Assembly (NCBI GenBank): GCA_949987565.1
Contig: OX465110.1
Location: 20,541,773-20,605,772 of the forward strand
DNA from: Luidia sarsii
Lineage: Eukaryota > Echinodermata > Asteroidea > Paxillosida > Luidiidae
Length of the DNA: 64,000 bases
Reading direction: 5' to 3'
Shown: piece after piece, positions 20,301 through 35,300 of the stretch
Layout of the letters: each line of letters begins with the position of its first letter
How positions within the stretch are numbered: position 1 is the stretch's first letter
Program-made: the position numbers and the translations under genes
Notes under the pieces: model-generated
What the model was told of the DNA's origin: nothing
The model's database searches: none
What the model saw: the letters and a program-made list of their open reading frames with translations, nothing else

Positions 20301-23300
20301 CTGGCGTGTCACATGGCTTGTCGATATTTACTCCCGAAACCGGTTCTCTTGAGAAACGTGCACTGACTGTTGGTATATACGAACGTATACAATACAATAG
20401 TTCCCCGACAAGAGTAATGGACCGAGTCTTCATCTGCTGACGTCACCAAGGACGTCCTCCACGGGGGCGTGGCTGCTCCCCCTTCCAAACTTGAATAATT
20501 TTTTAAAACTCTTTCCCATAGTTTAAAATTCGGAAAAAATGCATGGATGTATTTTACTGACACCATAGTATTATTTGAAATAATAAAAACGAATTCCAAA
20601 ATGCATTGCAGTTGACCTTTAAGAAAGGTCCTGCTAGGATCCAAACATCAGGACTTCTAACGTTAGTTTTAGGATCCAAACTTTAGGCCCTCTCACTTTT
20701 GAGATTTATGTATTGCAGGTCATTTTAGTCAGTGAGCAGTTTGCAACAGTTTTTCTATTAACTCTGAAGAAAAAGTTTAAAGTTCAAAACCGATGCAAAA
20801 TCATCTCACCTTCACCCACAATTTCAATTCATTCCATTCAGCGTTAAAAAAAACCAAGTTACAATAACAGGTATCAAGCTGGCTTTCCCGAAGCCACCAC
20901 TACAAAACGTACAATTACATTATGTGTAAGCATTTAGTGTACTCAGTTCACCAGACGCTTAAATAAACATTGGTCTTGCCACATGATATTGTGTATTAGC
21001 AGCTAGCAGTGTGACTACCAATGTACATACATGCATTCATTGGTGTGCAACGATACTGAGTGCAGGGATACTTGAAGTGCCTACATGTGCTTACATTGGT
21101 TTCAATATCATATGGTTGCAATATGAGTCATCCCTTTATATTGTTTTTTTTTGGGGTGGGGAGGCTAGGGGTGGGATATGGATGGGATGTGTGTAATTAT
21201 TTGGTGTGTGAGTTAATGAGTGCTATTACTGAAGTGTGTTGAGGTTGACAAACGTGTGTTTAAAACATCAACACTTGAATCTGTGGTCGATTGAATCCCG
21301 AACGCTTTGCTTTGAAATGGTTTATCGCGCTCATCTTTGCAAAGTGCATGATTGTTTAGAATGTATGAATGTATGATTTGTGTGCTGTACTCCTAATAAC
21401 TGCTCATGTATGACACTAACTGACTTCTGCAGAGGATACCCTTTCTCCACAACCAAAATATTTGCCTTTTTTTTCCTAATGTGATTTTGTGCGTATAACC
21501 AAATCAAATTATTTCAAATGTGATTCTACCAATTTATTTGCGAACAATATATCCCAATACAAAACCAACATGAACATACCGTGCATGAACATGTACCAGG
21601 TGTTCAATAATGTGTTTTTTTCCAAAACAAAGCATGAACACATTTTATTTAATTCTATAATTTTCTGAAGTGTGTATTTTTATTTATTAAAACCAGTTCC
21701 TTTGTAGTGGATTTCAACAACACATACCACAATTTTTTTTTTAAAGAACAAAATCATTTACAAATCAAGCAAGCATTCCTGCATCGTGAGTCATGTGTTC
21801 AAATGGTTGGATTTGTTATCACAACTGTTCCCACTTTGAACATAAGGTGTTCCGTTGAACTTGAAAACAAAACTCAAATAAATCAATAGATATGATGTGC
21901 GGCACTCATAAAGGTTAAATAGGGATGATAGTAGTGTAGTGTAAACTGTTAAGTTGTGTTGTTCTGTCATCACATCCATGGGACCTTGTCCATTGAAATT
22001 GGTTGTGCAATTGTCTAGCATTGATTTGAAAGTGTCTGGGGTTGAATATTTGAGGACGCAGTGTCACACATGCAGTGTAGGCATCAGTCATTGGATTGGT
22101 GACTGGCCTGCCGGTCTGCCCTATGTGTACGTATACAAACAGGTGCAAGCCTGTCAATGCTACGTTGCAGGTTGGTTTGTTTTGAAACAATACATTTTGT
22201 ATGCCCGGGGGCGTGGGACATAATTTAACCCGAATAATGTACCGATGATATCAATGCAATGCATCGTTAACGATTATCACTCAATAGACAATGGGAGCAC
22301 AAGAGTATACCATTTAGTAATGGGTCATTTTTCCTTAGAGACCTAATCTTTAAATATATGTTTATAATTCTAGTTGTTCTTGCACACATGTATGATGTAT
22401 GGGGGTACATGTACATGTACAATGTACATGATGAACATACATGTAACTTGGCTTGTAATTCTACCATTCTGCATCATGATAGAAATGAAATAATTTTCAC
22501 TACAAAAATTTAATTTATTGGTCAGAATATGAAAAAAGGGCTCTGTAATCATTGAGGATGATATATCATTTTCAGTGGGTGTATACGTGTACGTTCATGC
22601 ATGTTGAATTCTAAAAGTGAAATTCTAACTTGATTTTCAAAACAGTCGTCGCATTTTGGTCGCTTGAGCCGAATTATGCCTCGAGATTACACACTTGAAA
22701 GAGCACGGACTAGAAATAGTCAATTAAACAGTGACTGAAATGGAGAAGATCTTGTCTTCTCAAATACCCAGGAGGCTTTGCAGATGGTTAGATTGGAGCG
22801 TGAATGGTTGCACAAACACAGTACAAGTGATTTAGTGACATACATGCATGCTGTACATTTATATAGGCGTGAAGTCACACGCACGTCGCACGCACTGTAC
22901 AATCAGGTGATGCACCTCTGCAATGCATTTTAATAATGACCAGTCATTACCATATTGTGTTTGACTCCTGTCTCATGCGGGCACTGTGCAGTGTCTTGGC
23001 TGACGTACAAGCCTTCCAATTTTGACATTTCATCGGGGTTATCTGAAATATCAGGGTTCTGTCAGTATGGTCGTGTGTGGAGGTGTAATCACAGAGTCAT
23101 CTGAAAATTTAAGGAGGGCCTGAAGTTTAAACTCCAAGCATTGATCTTTCTCACAGACGGAATACCTTTGAGAAATAATAGTGGTTCTCTAAATGCTTCA
23201 TGTACATGTACGTGTACTAGTGACCACTAATATGGTATAAAAAGCATGCACTAGTACACGTATGCTATTACTTATTCACCTCGTATTGTTAAGGCTAGCA

Positions 23301-26300
23301 GTACTTTGTACTGTGTTGTGCTTGTGCACAGGAGTACTTGAGTTTAATAAGCCACTAGCCCTTATGCCATTGGCCAGTAGAAATGGCCTCAGGCCACCAA
23401 TACATTGCAGAGGTAGTAGCCATATTGGCTACCTTAATACATGTACATTATTATTATTATTATTTATGGTTTATTTACCAAAACTCTTGCAGCCAAAAGG
23501 CTTGATTTCAGTTTGATTTACAATCATTACATTTGAAAAATCAAAACACCAATGGCTACTATCAAACACAAAAGTAGTATAAAGACGATTTAGGTACATG
23601 TACCTGTTTTTACAACAGTTTTTATGAAGTTGGTTAATAAAATACGGGGAAAGATCATCACTTCAATTCAGCATAATCAACATCCAGAGTTATTAAGTTT
23701 ATTGGCTACGAAAAATCCATTTGGCCCCAGAAAATGTGCTCTCTTTTCTCAACTGCCATTGAAGAAAAACTAAATAGTTGTAGCCTTAGAGTACAAGTAC
23801 ATGCACTTTATTCAGGTTGTGTACAATATAAGTGTAGGCCTACTTAGTGTACATGTTTTATGCATGTGAGCAGGACTACAACTTACAAGAAGCTGTGGCA
23901 TTGCATTACATGAGCTGTGGTTTGCTAATTTCTTTTCCGGTCGTGAACATTTTCCCGTCGGATTCCTGGAATACATGTAGGTGTTGTTTTCAAGGGGCAG
24001 TTTAAGCCTTGAGATTTTGAAATAACATTTTTGACATTTAGGTACATGTACAACGTGCATTTTTTATATAAAACGCTTACGGTATGTGAACAATAGCACT
24101 CCAGAATTTAAGAAAACAATTCCTGAAGGCCAATCAATGTTCCACAGCATCTCACCAGATAACTTATGAATAGTGATGGTAAAAGTAAGGATACACAAAT
24201 TATTATTTTTTATGTAAAGGGGGGATTGATGTACTCGGCCTTTGAAGGCTTGAAGACCGCAGCAGGAGATTGTATCAACGACATGGTCAGGGAGACTTTT
24301 CCAAATTCTAACAGCCGTGTGGAAAAGATTTCTCTCAAGAGAGTGAGTCCTTGCAGCATGATCGGGCATTGAAAAACTAAAGCGTGTCATGCATGATATT
24401 ACTAAACACTGAATCAAAAACATGCACAACTCCATACATGTACCTACAAAGTACTATACATGTATGGCATGTATTCTTATAGATTCTATTCACTGACATT
24501 TCAAGGAAGCACAACTTGAGCTGCGTTTGAGAAAGGTTTGAAAGGATTAAAACATCAAACCCTTTCACTTTTTGTCCTGCTAGTCAGTGAGCAGTTTGCA
24601 AGATTACATCAGTTCCATTCTGTGTGGACCACATATGAATGGAATGAGTATTTTAAGCAAGACAACATGAAAAGGTAGATAAACTTCATGACCCTTATCC
24701 CTACATTAGCTTGTTCACATCAGGACTCAGGAGTACTGCGGATCATTGAGAAATGCACACAAAAATGAAACAAAATGTTTCACAAGCATTATCCTGTTGG
24801 CTTGACGATGGTTGACGAGGAGTTGGGACGTTTTTACCCAGCATGCAGTTTGCGATGACATCACATTACCCACGATGCATCATGCATTGCAATTATTGTT
24901 GTGTATTGTGTAACAGATGAATTGACCGTAGTGAAACGGTTGCTGCGTCATTCAACATACAGTAAGGCAGATAAGTAATTGAATATACATGTACACCTGA
25001 CAGGTGGCTTCTCTTACCCCATCAATTAGACAGGTGTATTCTGTGCACTCCACCATGACTGTACTTTCATTATCAGAGGACTGCTCGCTTTTTGCTAATG
25101 GCACCGAAAAACAGCAATTACAGTATATATACATGTACGTATGTACATGTATGTAGGTCAGGCCTTGATCTGAACTGTGGCTCGGCTGCCATTAGGCCAC
25201 TGAAAATGCCATTAGGTCACTGAAGATGGCACTTGGGCACTGAAAATACCAGTAGGCCACTAAAAATGCCAGTAGGCCACTTAAAATGCCACCAGGCCAA
25301 TGAAAATGCCACCAGGCCACTAAAAATGTCAGTAGGCCGCTGAAAATGCCACCAGGCCACTGAAAATGCCAGTAGGCCACTGAAAATGCTAGTAGGCCAC
25401 TGAAAATGTCACCAGGCCACTGAAAATGCCAGTAGGCCACTGAAAATGCCACTAGGCCACTGAAAATGTCAGTAGGCCGCTGAAAATGCCACTAGGCCAC
25501 TGAAAATGCCAGTAGGCCACTGAAAATGCCAGTAGGCCACTGAAAATGTCACCAGGCCACTGAAAATGCCAGTAGGCCACCAAAAATGCCTTGCTTGTCT
25601 CCAAACCCACACGTACCACCTGGGGGGTCAAAGTTGGGCTAGTATTGTAAGATCAACACCAAGCAAAAGCATTTCAGCGTGTACATGTATGCAGTGATGC
25701 ATACATGATACAGGATTTCCTCTGGCATGTTCTACAGTGCTTCAAAAAGCTACACTTCCGCAGTATACCAAACTCATCTACTGAGCAAACTATCGTCTCG
25801 GACTCAATATTCAAGGGGAAAACCTTCTTACTGATACGAATCATATTACATGTACATGGATGATAACACAGTTTATTGTGTCACTTGGTTCCTATGGAGA
25901 GTTTGTGGAGGTAGCAGGTGTATAACTCTACCCCTCCTAGACATTAGACAACCCCATGTGGCCTCTCAAACCATTCAGACACATTTCTCTCTCTCCTCTC
26001 CCCTCCCTTCACAAGCCTAGACGCGTTCTTCAGAGTCCGGCAAATGTCACACCCAGCGTCTGTTATCAAGCTAACATAATTACCAGCCGGTAGGACTGCC
26101 GTTGCATGTGTGTGAATGATGAGTTGTCACATGCAAGGTGGTGTTTGGGAGCAGATATATAGATGTGTAGGTGGTCTCATGAGCAGGTTTGTGGAGACAC
26201 AGACACTATAATAAGCGTTTCTATTCTAGTCAAATATGATTTGCTGTGGAAGTCTGTGAATAAGGAAGTAGCATTCACTGTCTGTGCTGTAGATGGGTTG

Positions 26301-29300
26301 CAGACATTAATCAAATCTATGACTCTTAGGTTTTACTTGTTAAGGTAAGTGTTTTTCAATCCATGCTTAATGCTCAGCATCTCTCAGTCTTTGAGTTACG
26401 TGAAATATTACGAACTGCTTGGTAAAAACTCGAAACCCTGAAAGATGGAGTTGATGTTAGGATCCCAACAGGACCATGCTCAAAGGTCAAATGCTAGGGT
26501 GAATTCTGGAATGATTTCTGGTATTCATCTTAGCATCAAAACATCAACAATATTTGTGCATTCATGAGTATGCACATTACAAGACTCCGGTTATAACGAC
26601 GATTTGGGTCGATCCAAGTACACGTAAGCAAAATGTTTGTTGATTGTTGGGTACCAGGTCACGTGACATATGTATGTACATGTACTGTATAGAGCGCAGT
26701 CGGTCAATTAAACACTGCTAATTGCCCGATTCCATGATGAAATTCCAGCAAGCAGTTTGTAACAAATTTGACAATCCTTCTTTCTTTCTCATGTTTGCTT
26801 TTCTTTTCCCGTTGTGATGACAGACAGTACACGATGCGGCGTCTGGATCCTTGGAGGAGAGGAGGAACACTCAGAGCTGCTCAAGTTTTGCCTGACACCG
26901 GCCAGCATGCCTCACACCCTGGCAGTGGCCATCGTAGACGTGTCCAGGCCCTGGTCCATCATGGACATGCTCCACAAATGGGTGGACATCCTCAGGAGAC
27001 ACATAGACACATTGCGCTTACCACCGGAGAGACTACGAGACTTGGAGAACAGACGTGAGTCCTTAAAACCCTAACTAACCACCACTTGTTTCTAGCACAT
27101 GACCTGAATCCTGCACTGTCCTGTAATCCTTCAGTTAAAAGCCCCAAACCTGACAGTCCAACAGTGTCTCCCTGGACCATTGGCACCTTCTCCTTTTTGT
27201 GATAATGTCTATTTTTACTACCAAGTGCCCTCCATCACATCACATAAAATAGCACACCAGTGAAAATTTTAGCTCAATCCACCAACCGAGTCTCAAGAAA
27301 ATAGTGAAAAACCGCTTCATTTGTTTCGCGAAAATGCAGCATTCTACATATTGTTCCGAAAAAATCTTGGGGTGAGACGTAAATTATTTCTTTACTCTTT
27401 TCTCCCGAAATACAGCATTTTAGACAGAAATGTTTCAGTGCGAGGTATCTACTAGATAACCATCTTCAAACTGAATAAGTATCGTGTAAATCTGTGAACA
27501 TTTCTGTTTTTGGATCTTACCAATGTTGTGTAGGGGCTTTAACCCATGCCAGTCTTGAGAATGCTGTCATTCTGCATTTGAGAAAAGGTTCTGTTAGGAT
27601 CAAAACATCAGGCTTTCCGAATTGTTGATACTTTCAAATTTATTAAGAATTAATAACAAAAAATCCAATATACCCTGTGTGAGCTTTAAGCCATTTATGA
27701 CTTTGGTTTTCCATCATTTTGTCTAGACAGAAATGCTAATATTTGATTTCAATGAGGTGACAATTGCTGTACAAACTATCAAATCTATTGGGATTCCCAC
27801 CTTTTACCAAATTCAATGCAATTTGATGTTTGCAAGCAACATCTGCTGGCACCCTGTTCTCCTACATGTAGCCTAGGCTCAAGGCCCATATGGTAGACTT
27901 GATTAGCCAATGCATTGGCTCTCCATTCATCCGTGGCTGTCACAGTGCTTCTACCTCCTTGAGGGGAGGCTAGTAGGGAAGACTGCATAATGTATGTCTG
28001 ACCTAACACGGTCCCAAGTGGTTTTGAGTTTCTCGTCCACGACATCACGCGGTCCTTAATCTGGAATAGACAAATCAATAGGGATTTGTCCTACACATTT
28101 CACTCCATTTACCTACATACGAGTTGTTAAGACTCCATCTTAAGTGCTACATCCCAAAATAAACCCCAGTGATACTAAAGTGGAATTTAAAATGCCATAA
28201 TAACTATGTATTTCAGCCTCATTTCCAATGGACTGGAACACAATTATTGGATTTAAAAAATGTCAAAAACATAAAATACAATTTTTGTTTCGGATACATG
28301 AGCCCAGAAAATCCCTGGTAGTGGTACTGTTAATCCATTCATGAGTTGAACTTCCCTAATCCTTGCCGACCTTTGTTGAATTTTCAGCCAGAGTTGATTG
28401 AAACCTTGTATTTTATTCTGGATACGGTGACATTGGAAACCTTGCATGGTTATTCATGTAAGGTGTAAGTTGAAGTACAGAGTGGTTTAAAATTGAAATC
28501 TGTGCATTTTTACAAAAATACCCGGAATTACATGTACATCATTAAGATTTGTGTTATTATGAGGAGGCAAAATTCCGGAGTTTTCTCGCCAAATAAAGCA
28601 CCCAAACCTGGTCCACTTATACCCAGTACAAAATCATAGTACTTCAGGGTTATACCATTAAGCATTAAGCCTCATGCGTCCATGTACATGTAATGCCAAC
28701 AGCTCAGTGTTTAAATGACAATGAAAAGATGAAAAATGCGTAGCGTATCTGCGGGGCATTCAGGATTGGCCAATAAGGCATTGACCCTTGACCTCTGTAC
28801 CTTCAGAAACGACATCACGCTGTCAAGGTCTATAAAAAAACAACACATTGCTTCAAGGTGACACCGGTTTGCAATATGCACTGTAGTCACAGGGAAGTGC
28901 ACACAGTGTCATACTGCAGGCCTCTTGGGAACATTATTGGTTGGTGCAGACATCTGTAGGTGGTCGGTGATGTTGTTAAAGGCCCCTATACAACATCGCT
29001 AAAGGTCAAAAGATTGCCACAGTTTGTGTTTTAAACCATTTAACATTCCAAAAAAGAAATACTGCAAAGGTTTTAGCTGAAATGGTAATCTGAGAAAGTA
29101 TGAAAATGAAAAAAAGGCAAGGTTTTTGCACCTTTCTGTAGTGTAAGAAATAGTTTATTACTCGCGAGTAATAAAGTATTTGTCACTATTTGAGTGAAGT
29201 ACAGCATCCCAGACCGTAAGATTTCAACATGAGGATTCTATCATGACCCTCTGCAAACTGTGTAAATTAGAAGGAAATTTGTGGACATTGATGTTTTCTG

Positions 29301-32300
29301 ATCTTGCCAATGTTGTATTGGCCTTTAAGTCGTTGATTCAGTACATGTAGATCGTACATATCCATAGCCTATGCACTCACATATGTGATAATTGATTCCT
29401 CGTCATGTAGGTTAATCAAATCAATACAGGATCCTTTACAAACCCTACTCTTGTGTGTGATGTACAGACATCTGTTTGTGTATTATTTTAATACTGCCTG
29501 GCGATTGACCCTACCTATAGGGAAATACATGTACATGGCTTGGCCCTAGGCTAACAGCAATAAAACTAAGAGTTACCCACGAGTGTCTAAGGTGACTGCT
29601 CCATAGATGAGTCCTAATCCTATCTAATGATCCTCATAAGAGTTACCCACGAGTGTCTAAGGTGACTGCTCCACAGATGAGTCCTAATCCCATCTAATGA
29701 TCCTCATAAGAGTTACCTACGAGTGTCTAAGGTGACTGCTCCATAGATGAGTCCTAATCCCATCTAATGATCCTCATAAGAGTTACCTACGAGTGTCTAA
29801 GGTGACTGCTCCATAGATGAGTCCTAATCCCATCTAATGATCCTCATAAGAGTTACCCACGAGTGTCTAAGGTGACTGCTCCATAGATGAGTCCTAATCC
29901 CATCTAATGATCCTCATAAGAGTTACCCACGAGTGTCTAAGGTGGCTGCTCCATAGATGAGTCCTAATCCCATCTAATGATCCTCATAAGAGTTACCCAT
30001 GAGTGTCTAAGGTGACTGCTCCATAGATGAGTCCTAATCCCATCTAATGATCCTCATAAGAGTTACCCACGAGTGTCTAAGGTGACTGCTCCACAGATGA
30101 GTCCTAATCCCATCTAATGATCCTCATAAGAGTTACCTACGAGTGTCTAAGGTGACTGCTCCATAGATGAGTCCTAATCCCATCTAATGATCCTCATAAG
30201 AGTTACCCACGAGTGTCTAAGGTGACTGCTCCACAGATGAGTCCTAATCCCATCTAATGATCCTCATAAGAGTTACCCACGAGTGTCTAAGGTGACTGCT
30301 CCATAGATGAGTCCTAATCCCATCTAATGATCCTCATAAGAGTTACCCACGAGTGTCTAAGGTGGCTGCTCCATAGATGAGTCCTAATCCCATCTAATGA
30401 TCCTCATAAGAGTTACCCATGAGTGTCTAAGGTGACTGCTCCATAGATGAGTCCTAATCCCATCTAATGATCCTCATAAGAGTTACCCACGAGTGTCTAA
30501 GGTGACTGCTCCACAGATGAGTCCTAATCCCATCTAATGATCCTCATAAGAGTTACCTACGAGTGTCTAAGGTGACTGCTCCATAGATGAGTCCTAATCC
30601 CATCTAATGATCCTCATAAGAGTTACCCACGAGTGTCTAAGGTGACTGCTCCACAGATGAGTCCTAATCCCATCTAATGATCCTCATAAGAGTTACCCAT
30701 GAGTGTCTAAGGTGACTGCTCCATAGATGAGTCCTAATCCCATCTAATGATCCTCATAAGAGTTACCCACGAGTGTCTAAGGTGACTGCTCCACAGATGA
30801 GTCCTAATCCCATCTAATGATCCTCATAAGAGTTACCTACGAGTGTCTAAGGTGACTGCTCCATAGATAAGTCCTAATCCCATCTAATGATCCTCATAAG
30901 AGTTACCTACGAGTGTCTAAGGTGACTGCTCCATAGATGAGTCCTAATCCCATCTAATGATCCTCATAAGAGTTACCCACGAGTGTCTAAGGTGACTGCT
31001 CCATAGATGAGTCCTAATCCCATCTAATGATCCTCATAAGAGTTACCTACGAGTGTCTAAGGTGACTGCTTCATAGATGAGTCCTAATCCTATCTAATGA
31101 TCCTCATAAGAGTTACCTACGAGTGTCTAAGGTGACTGCTCCACAGATGAGTCCTAATCCTATCTAATGATCCTCATAAGAGTTACCTACGAGTGTCTAA
31201 GGTGACTGCTCCATAGATGAGTCCTAATCCCATCTAATGATCCTCATAAGAGTTACCTACGAGTGTCTAAGGTGACTGCTTCATAGATGAGTCCTAATCC
31301 CATCTAATGATCCTCATAAGAGTTACCCACGAGTGTCTAAGGTGACTGCTCCACAGATGAGTCCTAATCCCATCTAATGATCCTCATAAGAGTTACCTAC
31401 GAGTGTCTAAGGTGACTGCTCCATAGATGAGTCCTAATCCCATCTAATGATCCTCATAAGAGTTACCCACGAGTGTCTAAGGTGACTGCTCCACAGATGA
31501 GTCCTAATCCCATCTAATGATCCTCATAAGAGTTACCTACGAGTGTCTAAGGTGACTGCTCCATAGATGAGTCCTAATCCCATCTAATGATCCTCATAAG
31601 AGTTACCCACGAGTGTCTAAGGTGACTGCTCCATAGATGAGTCCTAATCCCATCTAATGATCCTCATAAGAGTTACCTACGAGTGTCTAAGGTGACTGCT
31701 CCATAGATGAGTCCTAATCCTATCTAATGATCCTCATAAGAGTTACCCACGAGTGTCTAAGGTGACTGCTCCACAGATGAGTCCTAATCCCATCTAATGA
31801 TCCTCATAAGAGTTACCTACGAGTGTCTAAGGTGACTGCTCCATAGATGAGTCCTAATCCCATCTAATGATCCTCATAAGAGTTACCCACGAGTGTCTAA
31901 GGTGACTGCTCCATAGATGAGTCCTAATCCCATCTAATGATCCTCATAAGAGTTACCCATGAGTGTCTAAGGTGACTGCTCCATAGATGAGTCCTAATCC
32001 CATCTAATGATCCTCATAAGAGTTACCCACGAGTGTCTAAGGTGACTGCTCCACAGATGAGTCCTAATCCCATCTAATGATCCTCATAAGAGTTACCTAC
32101 GAGTGTCTAAGGTGACTGCTCCATAGATGAGTCCTAATCCCATCTAATGATCCTCATAAGAGTTACCCACGAGTGTCTAAGGTGACTGCTCCACAGATGA
32201 GTCCTAATCCCATCTAATGATCCTCATAAGAGTTACCTACGAGTGTCTAAGGTGACTGCTCCATAGATGAGTCCTAATCCCATCTAATGATCCTCATAAG

Positions 32301-35300
32301 AGTTACCCACGAGTGTCTAAGGTGACTGCTCCATAGATGAGTCCTAATCCCATCTAATGATCCTCATAAGAGTTACCCATGAGTGTCTAAGGTGACTGCT
32401 CCATAGATGAGTCCTAATCCCATCTAATGATCCTCATAAGAGTTACCCACGAGTGTCTAAGGTGACTGCTCCACAGATGAGTCCTAATCCCATCTAATGA
32501 TCCTCATAAGAGTTACCTACGAGTGTCTAAGGTGACTGCTCCATAGATGAGTCCTAATCCCATCTAATGATCCTCATAAGAGTTACCCACGAGTGTCTAA
32601 GGTGACTGCTCCACAGATGAGTCCTAATCCCATCTAATGATCCTCATAAGAGTTACCTACGAGTGTCTAAGGTGACTGCTCCATAGATGAGTCCTAATCC
32701 TATCTAATGATCCTCATAAGAGTTACCCACGAGTGTCTAAGGTGACTGCTCCATAGATGAGTCCTAATCCCATCTAATGATCCTCATAAGAGTTACCCAC
32801 GAGTGTCTAAGGTGACTGCTCCATAGATGAGTCCTAATCCCATCTAATGATCCTCATAAGAGTTACCCACGAGTGTCTAAGGTGACTGCTCCATAGATGA
32901 GTCCTAATCCCATCTAATGATCCTCATAAGAGTTACCCACGAGTGTCTAAGGTGACTGCTCCATAGATGAGTCCTAATCCCATCTAATGATCCTCATAAG
33001 AGTTACCCACGAGTGTCTAAGGTGACTGCTCCATAGATGAGTCCTAATCCCATCTAATGATCCTCATAAGAGTTACCCACGAGTGTCTAAGGTGACTGCT
33101 CCATAGATGAGTCCTAATCCCATCTAATGATCCTCATAAGAGTTACCTACGAGTGTCTAAGGTGACTGCTCCATAGATGAGTCCTAATCCCATCTAATGA
33201 TCCTAATCCCATCTAATGATCCTCAGTTTATCTTTAGTTGCTCACCCTCGCGTGAAATCTGTCGTGAGCAGCTGTGCGATTGTGAGCCAAATCAATAATG
33301 CATAGAAAACTACATGCACGTCGATAAAATATCGCATTATCAAAATTAACCTGCCTCTGTATTAGCTAAGTTTAGGGTGCCTAGAAAATTGTGATTTGAG
33401 CTCTTATCTGCTTATAGAAATTTGTGTAATTCATTGTGTTGACAAAACAATTAGTTTCAGTGGATCAAATTGCAGGTTACAACTGTACATGTACAGTACA
33501 AGTATAGCCTAAGGCCTACTCAATTCACTGATAAAACTATTACATGTACATGCATTTATTTTTGCATTAACTAGGCATGTACAGTGTAGGTGTACTGGAC
33601 AACCATTTCCATAAATGTATGAAGCTGGACTTGTGAGCATTTATTTCATGTCAAAATGCAATACCTGTATCGATGCAGGTATGCAACAACAAGTCCTCAC
33701 AGCCTACACTGTCCTTGCACATGTACATAAATTTGCACAAAAACCTTGGCAAAGGCAAGTTGACACTCCACATTAAATTAAAATAAATCAATAATTAGAT
33801 TTCCAAACCTGGCAAATTGTATCTAATTTCACCCTCATTTATTTCCTTTGAAGATGATCCACAATTTTTTGAAATTTGTGAAATGAAAAGCTACCGTAAA
33901 TTAGAAAAATTGTCAAAAATAAACACTTGAAATAGCACAAAAATGTCACCAAATGCTCACTGATTAAAATGACAACCTTTTGCAAATCTCCATCAATTGG
34001 AGGGCCTGAGGTTTCAATCCTAGCAGGACTTTTCTCAAAGGCAGAATGGTTGATTAGATCCACCTTTGAGAAAGGTCCTGCTAGGTTTGGAAACACGAGT
34101 CCCTCTTAATTCACATTAAGGATAAAGAAATCGTTGTTGAAACCACATCTTGTATTTCACCCGGGCGGATTGATTTTCTGAATTGATATCTCAGGCCATA
34201 CATGTATGTACATGTACGCCATATTCCAGATTGTATTTGTACGTTTGATGATGGCAGTTCAGTACACATACATGTGCTGTGTAATATCTACCCATCTCAA
34301 TGGCTGTTTGCCATGGCATAATTGGATTACAGAAAGCGTTAGCATTAGCAAGAGGGCTACAGTCTACTAATTGGATTTCCTCTCCCATTGGCCTGATACT
34401 GGACGGGGTCCTTGCTCAGATGGGAACAGCGCCCTCTTGAGTGCTGGCCGTGTAATTGCCATGGTCACGGGGATTACAAATCAAGATCAAGATTCAGCAT
34501 TGCATAATCTGATTTTGAATCAGATTTCACTGATCCAACCATGCACTTCCTTTGTTGTGGCTATTTTTAGCCCTCATGAAGTCATTTATAAAAATTTGAA
34601 TCAGGATTCAAACACTCTGTCCACACCCAGAACACTCATTAGTTGTGCGCTTGTTTGTGTTTTCTCTCCTCCAGTGGTGCAGGAGTTCCAGGAGTACGTT
34701 GAACCCGAGGAGGGGGAGGAGGTTAAGTCACCTCGGAGGACGACGGCACCGGGCACGGTGGGAGGGGAGGACGAGAAGGTGCTCCTCCCCCTAGGGGAGA
34801 CCACGCTGACACATAACCTGGGCATCCCAATCGTTGTCGTAGTAACCAAGGTCAGTAGAGGTCAACCAAGCCTCTTAGGTCACTATTCAATGTAACCCCT
34901 TGCCCAGAAGTTTGTTTTCAGTTTCAGAAAGGTCCTGCTGGGATCGAAGTGTCAGGCCATCCTAATTTATGAGATTTGCATTTTGGTCATTTCTAGTTTG
35001 CAACATTTTCTGTATAGAAGTTTTTCAGCATCAGAAGGAATATGAATATGCATGATTATCCTATGAATTATGCATCAAATGATCATTGTGGGTCTATAGA
35101 GGTTTTTCAGTCACATGCTTTTTGGCGATCAGTGTTCAATTGACGCCATCGAGTCATCAAATGTCCAATGGAAATACTCGGATTCGATATTTGCATGTGC
35201 TTCCGCAGATTTGGACGCTCCTGCAGACATGCTAATAAGCCTTTGGCGGTCATGTGACGTCATGCAAAAAGCCTCTATAAATCTGTAGGTGTATACTATA

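Noticed and set aside
20078..20440. 120-codon ORF as a gene
   Set aside because: Inside the TTAA-flanked transposon, no recognisable domain, no splice context; likely chance.
29571..33226. CRISPR-like array
   Set aside because: The 70-bp units are continuous, without unique spacers, and the window is clearly an animal genome.
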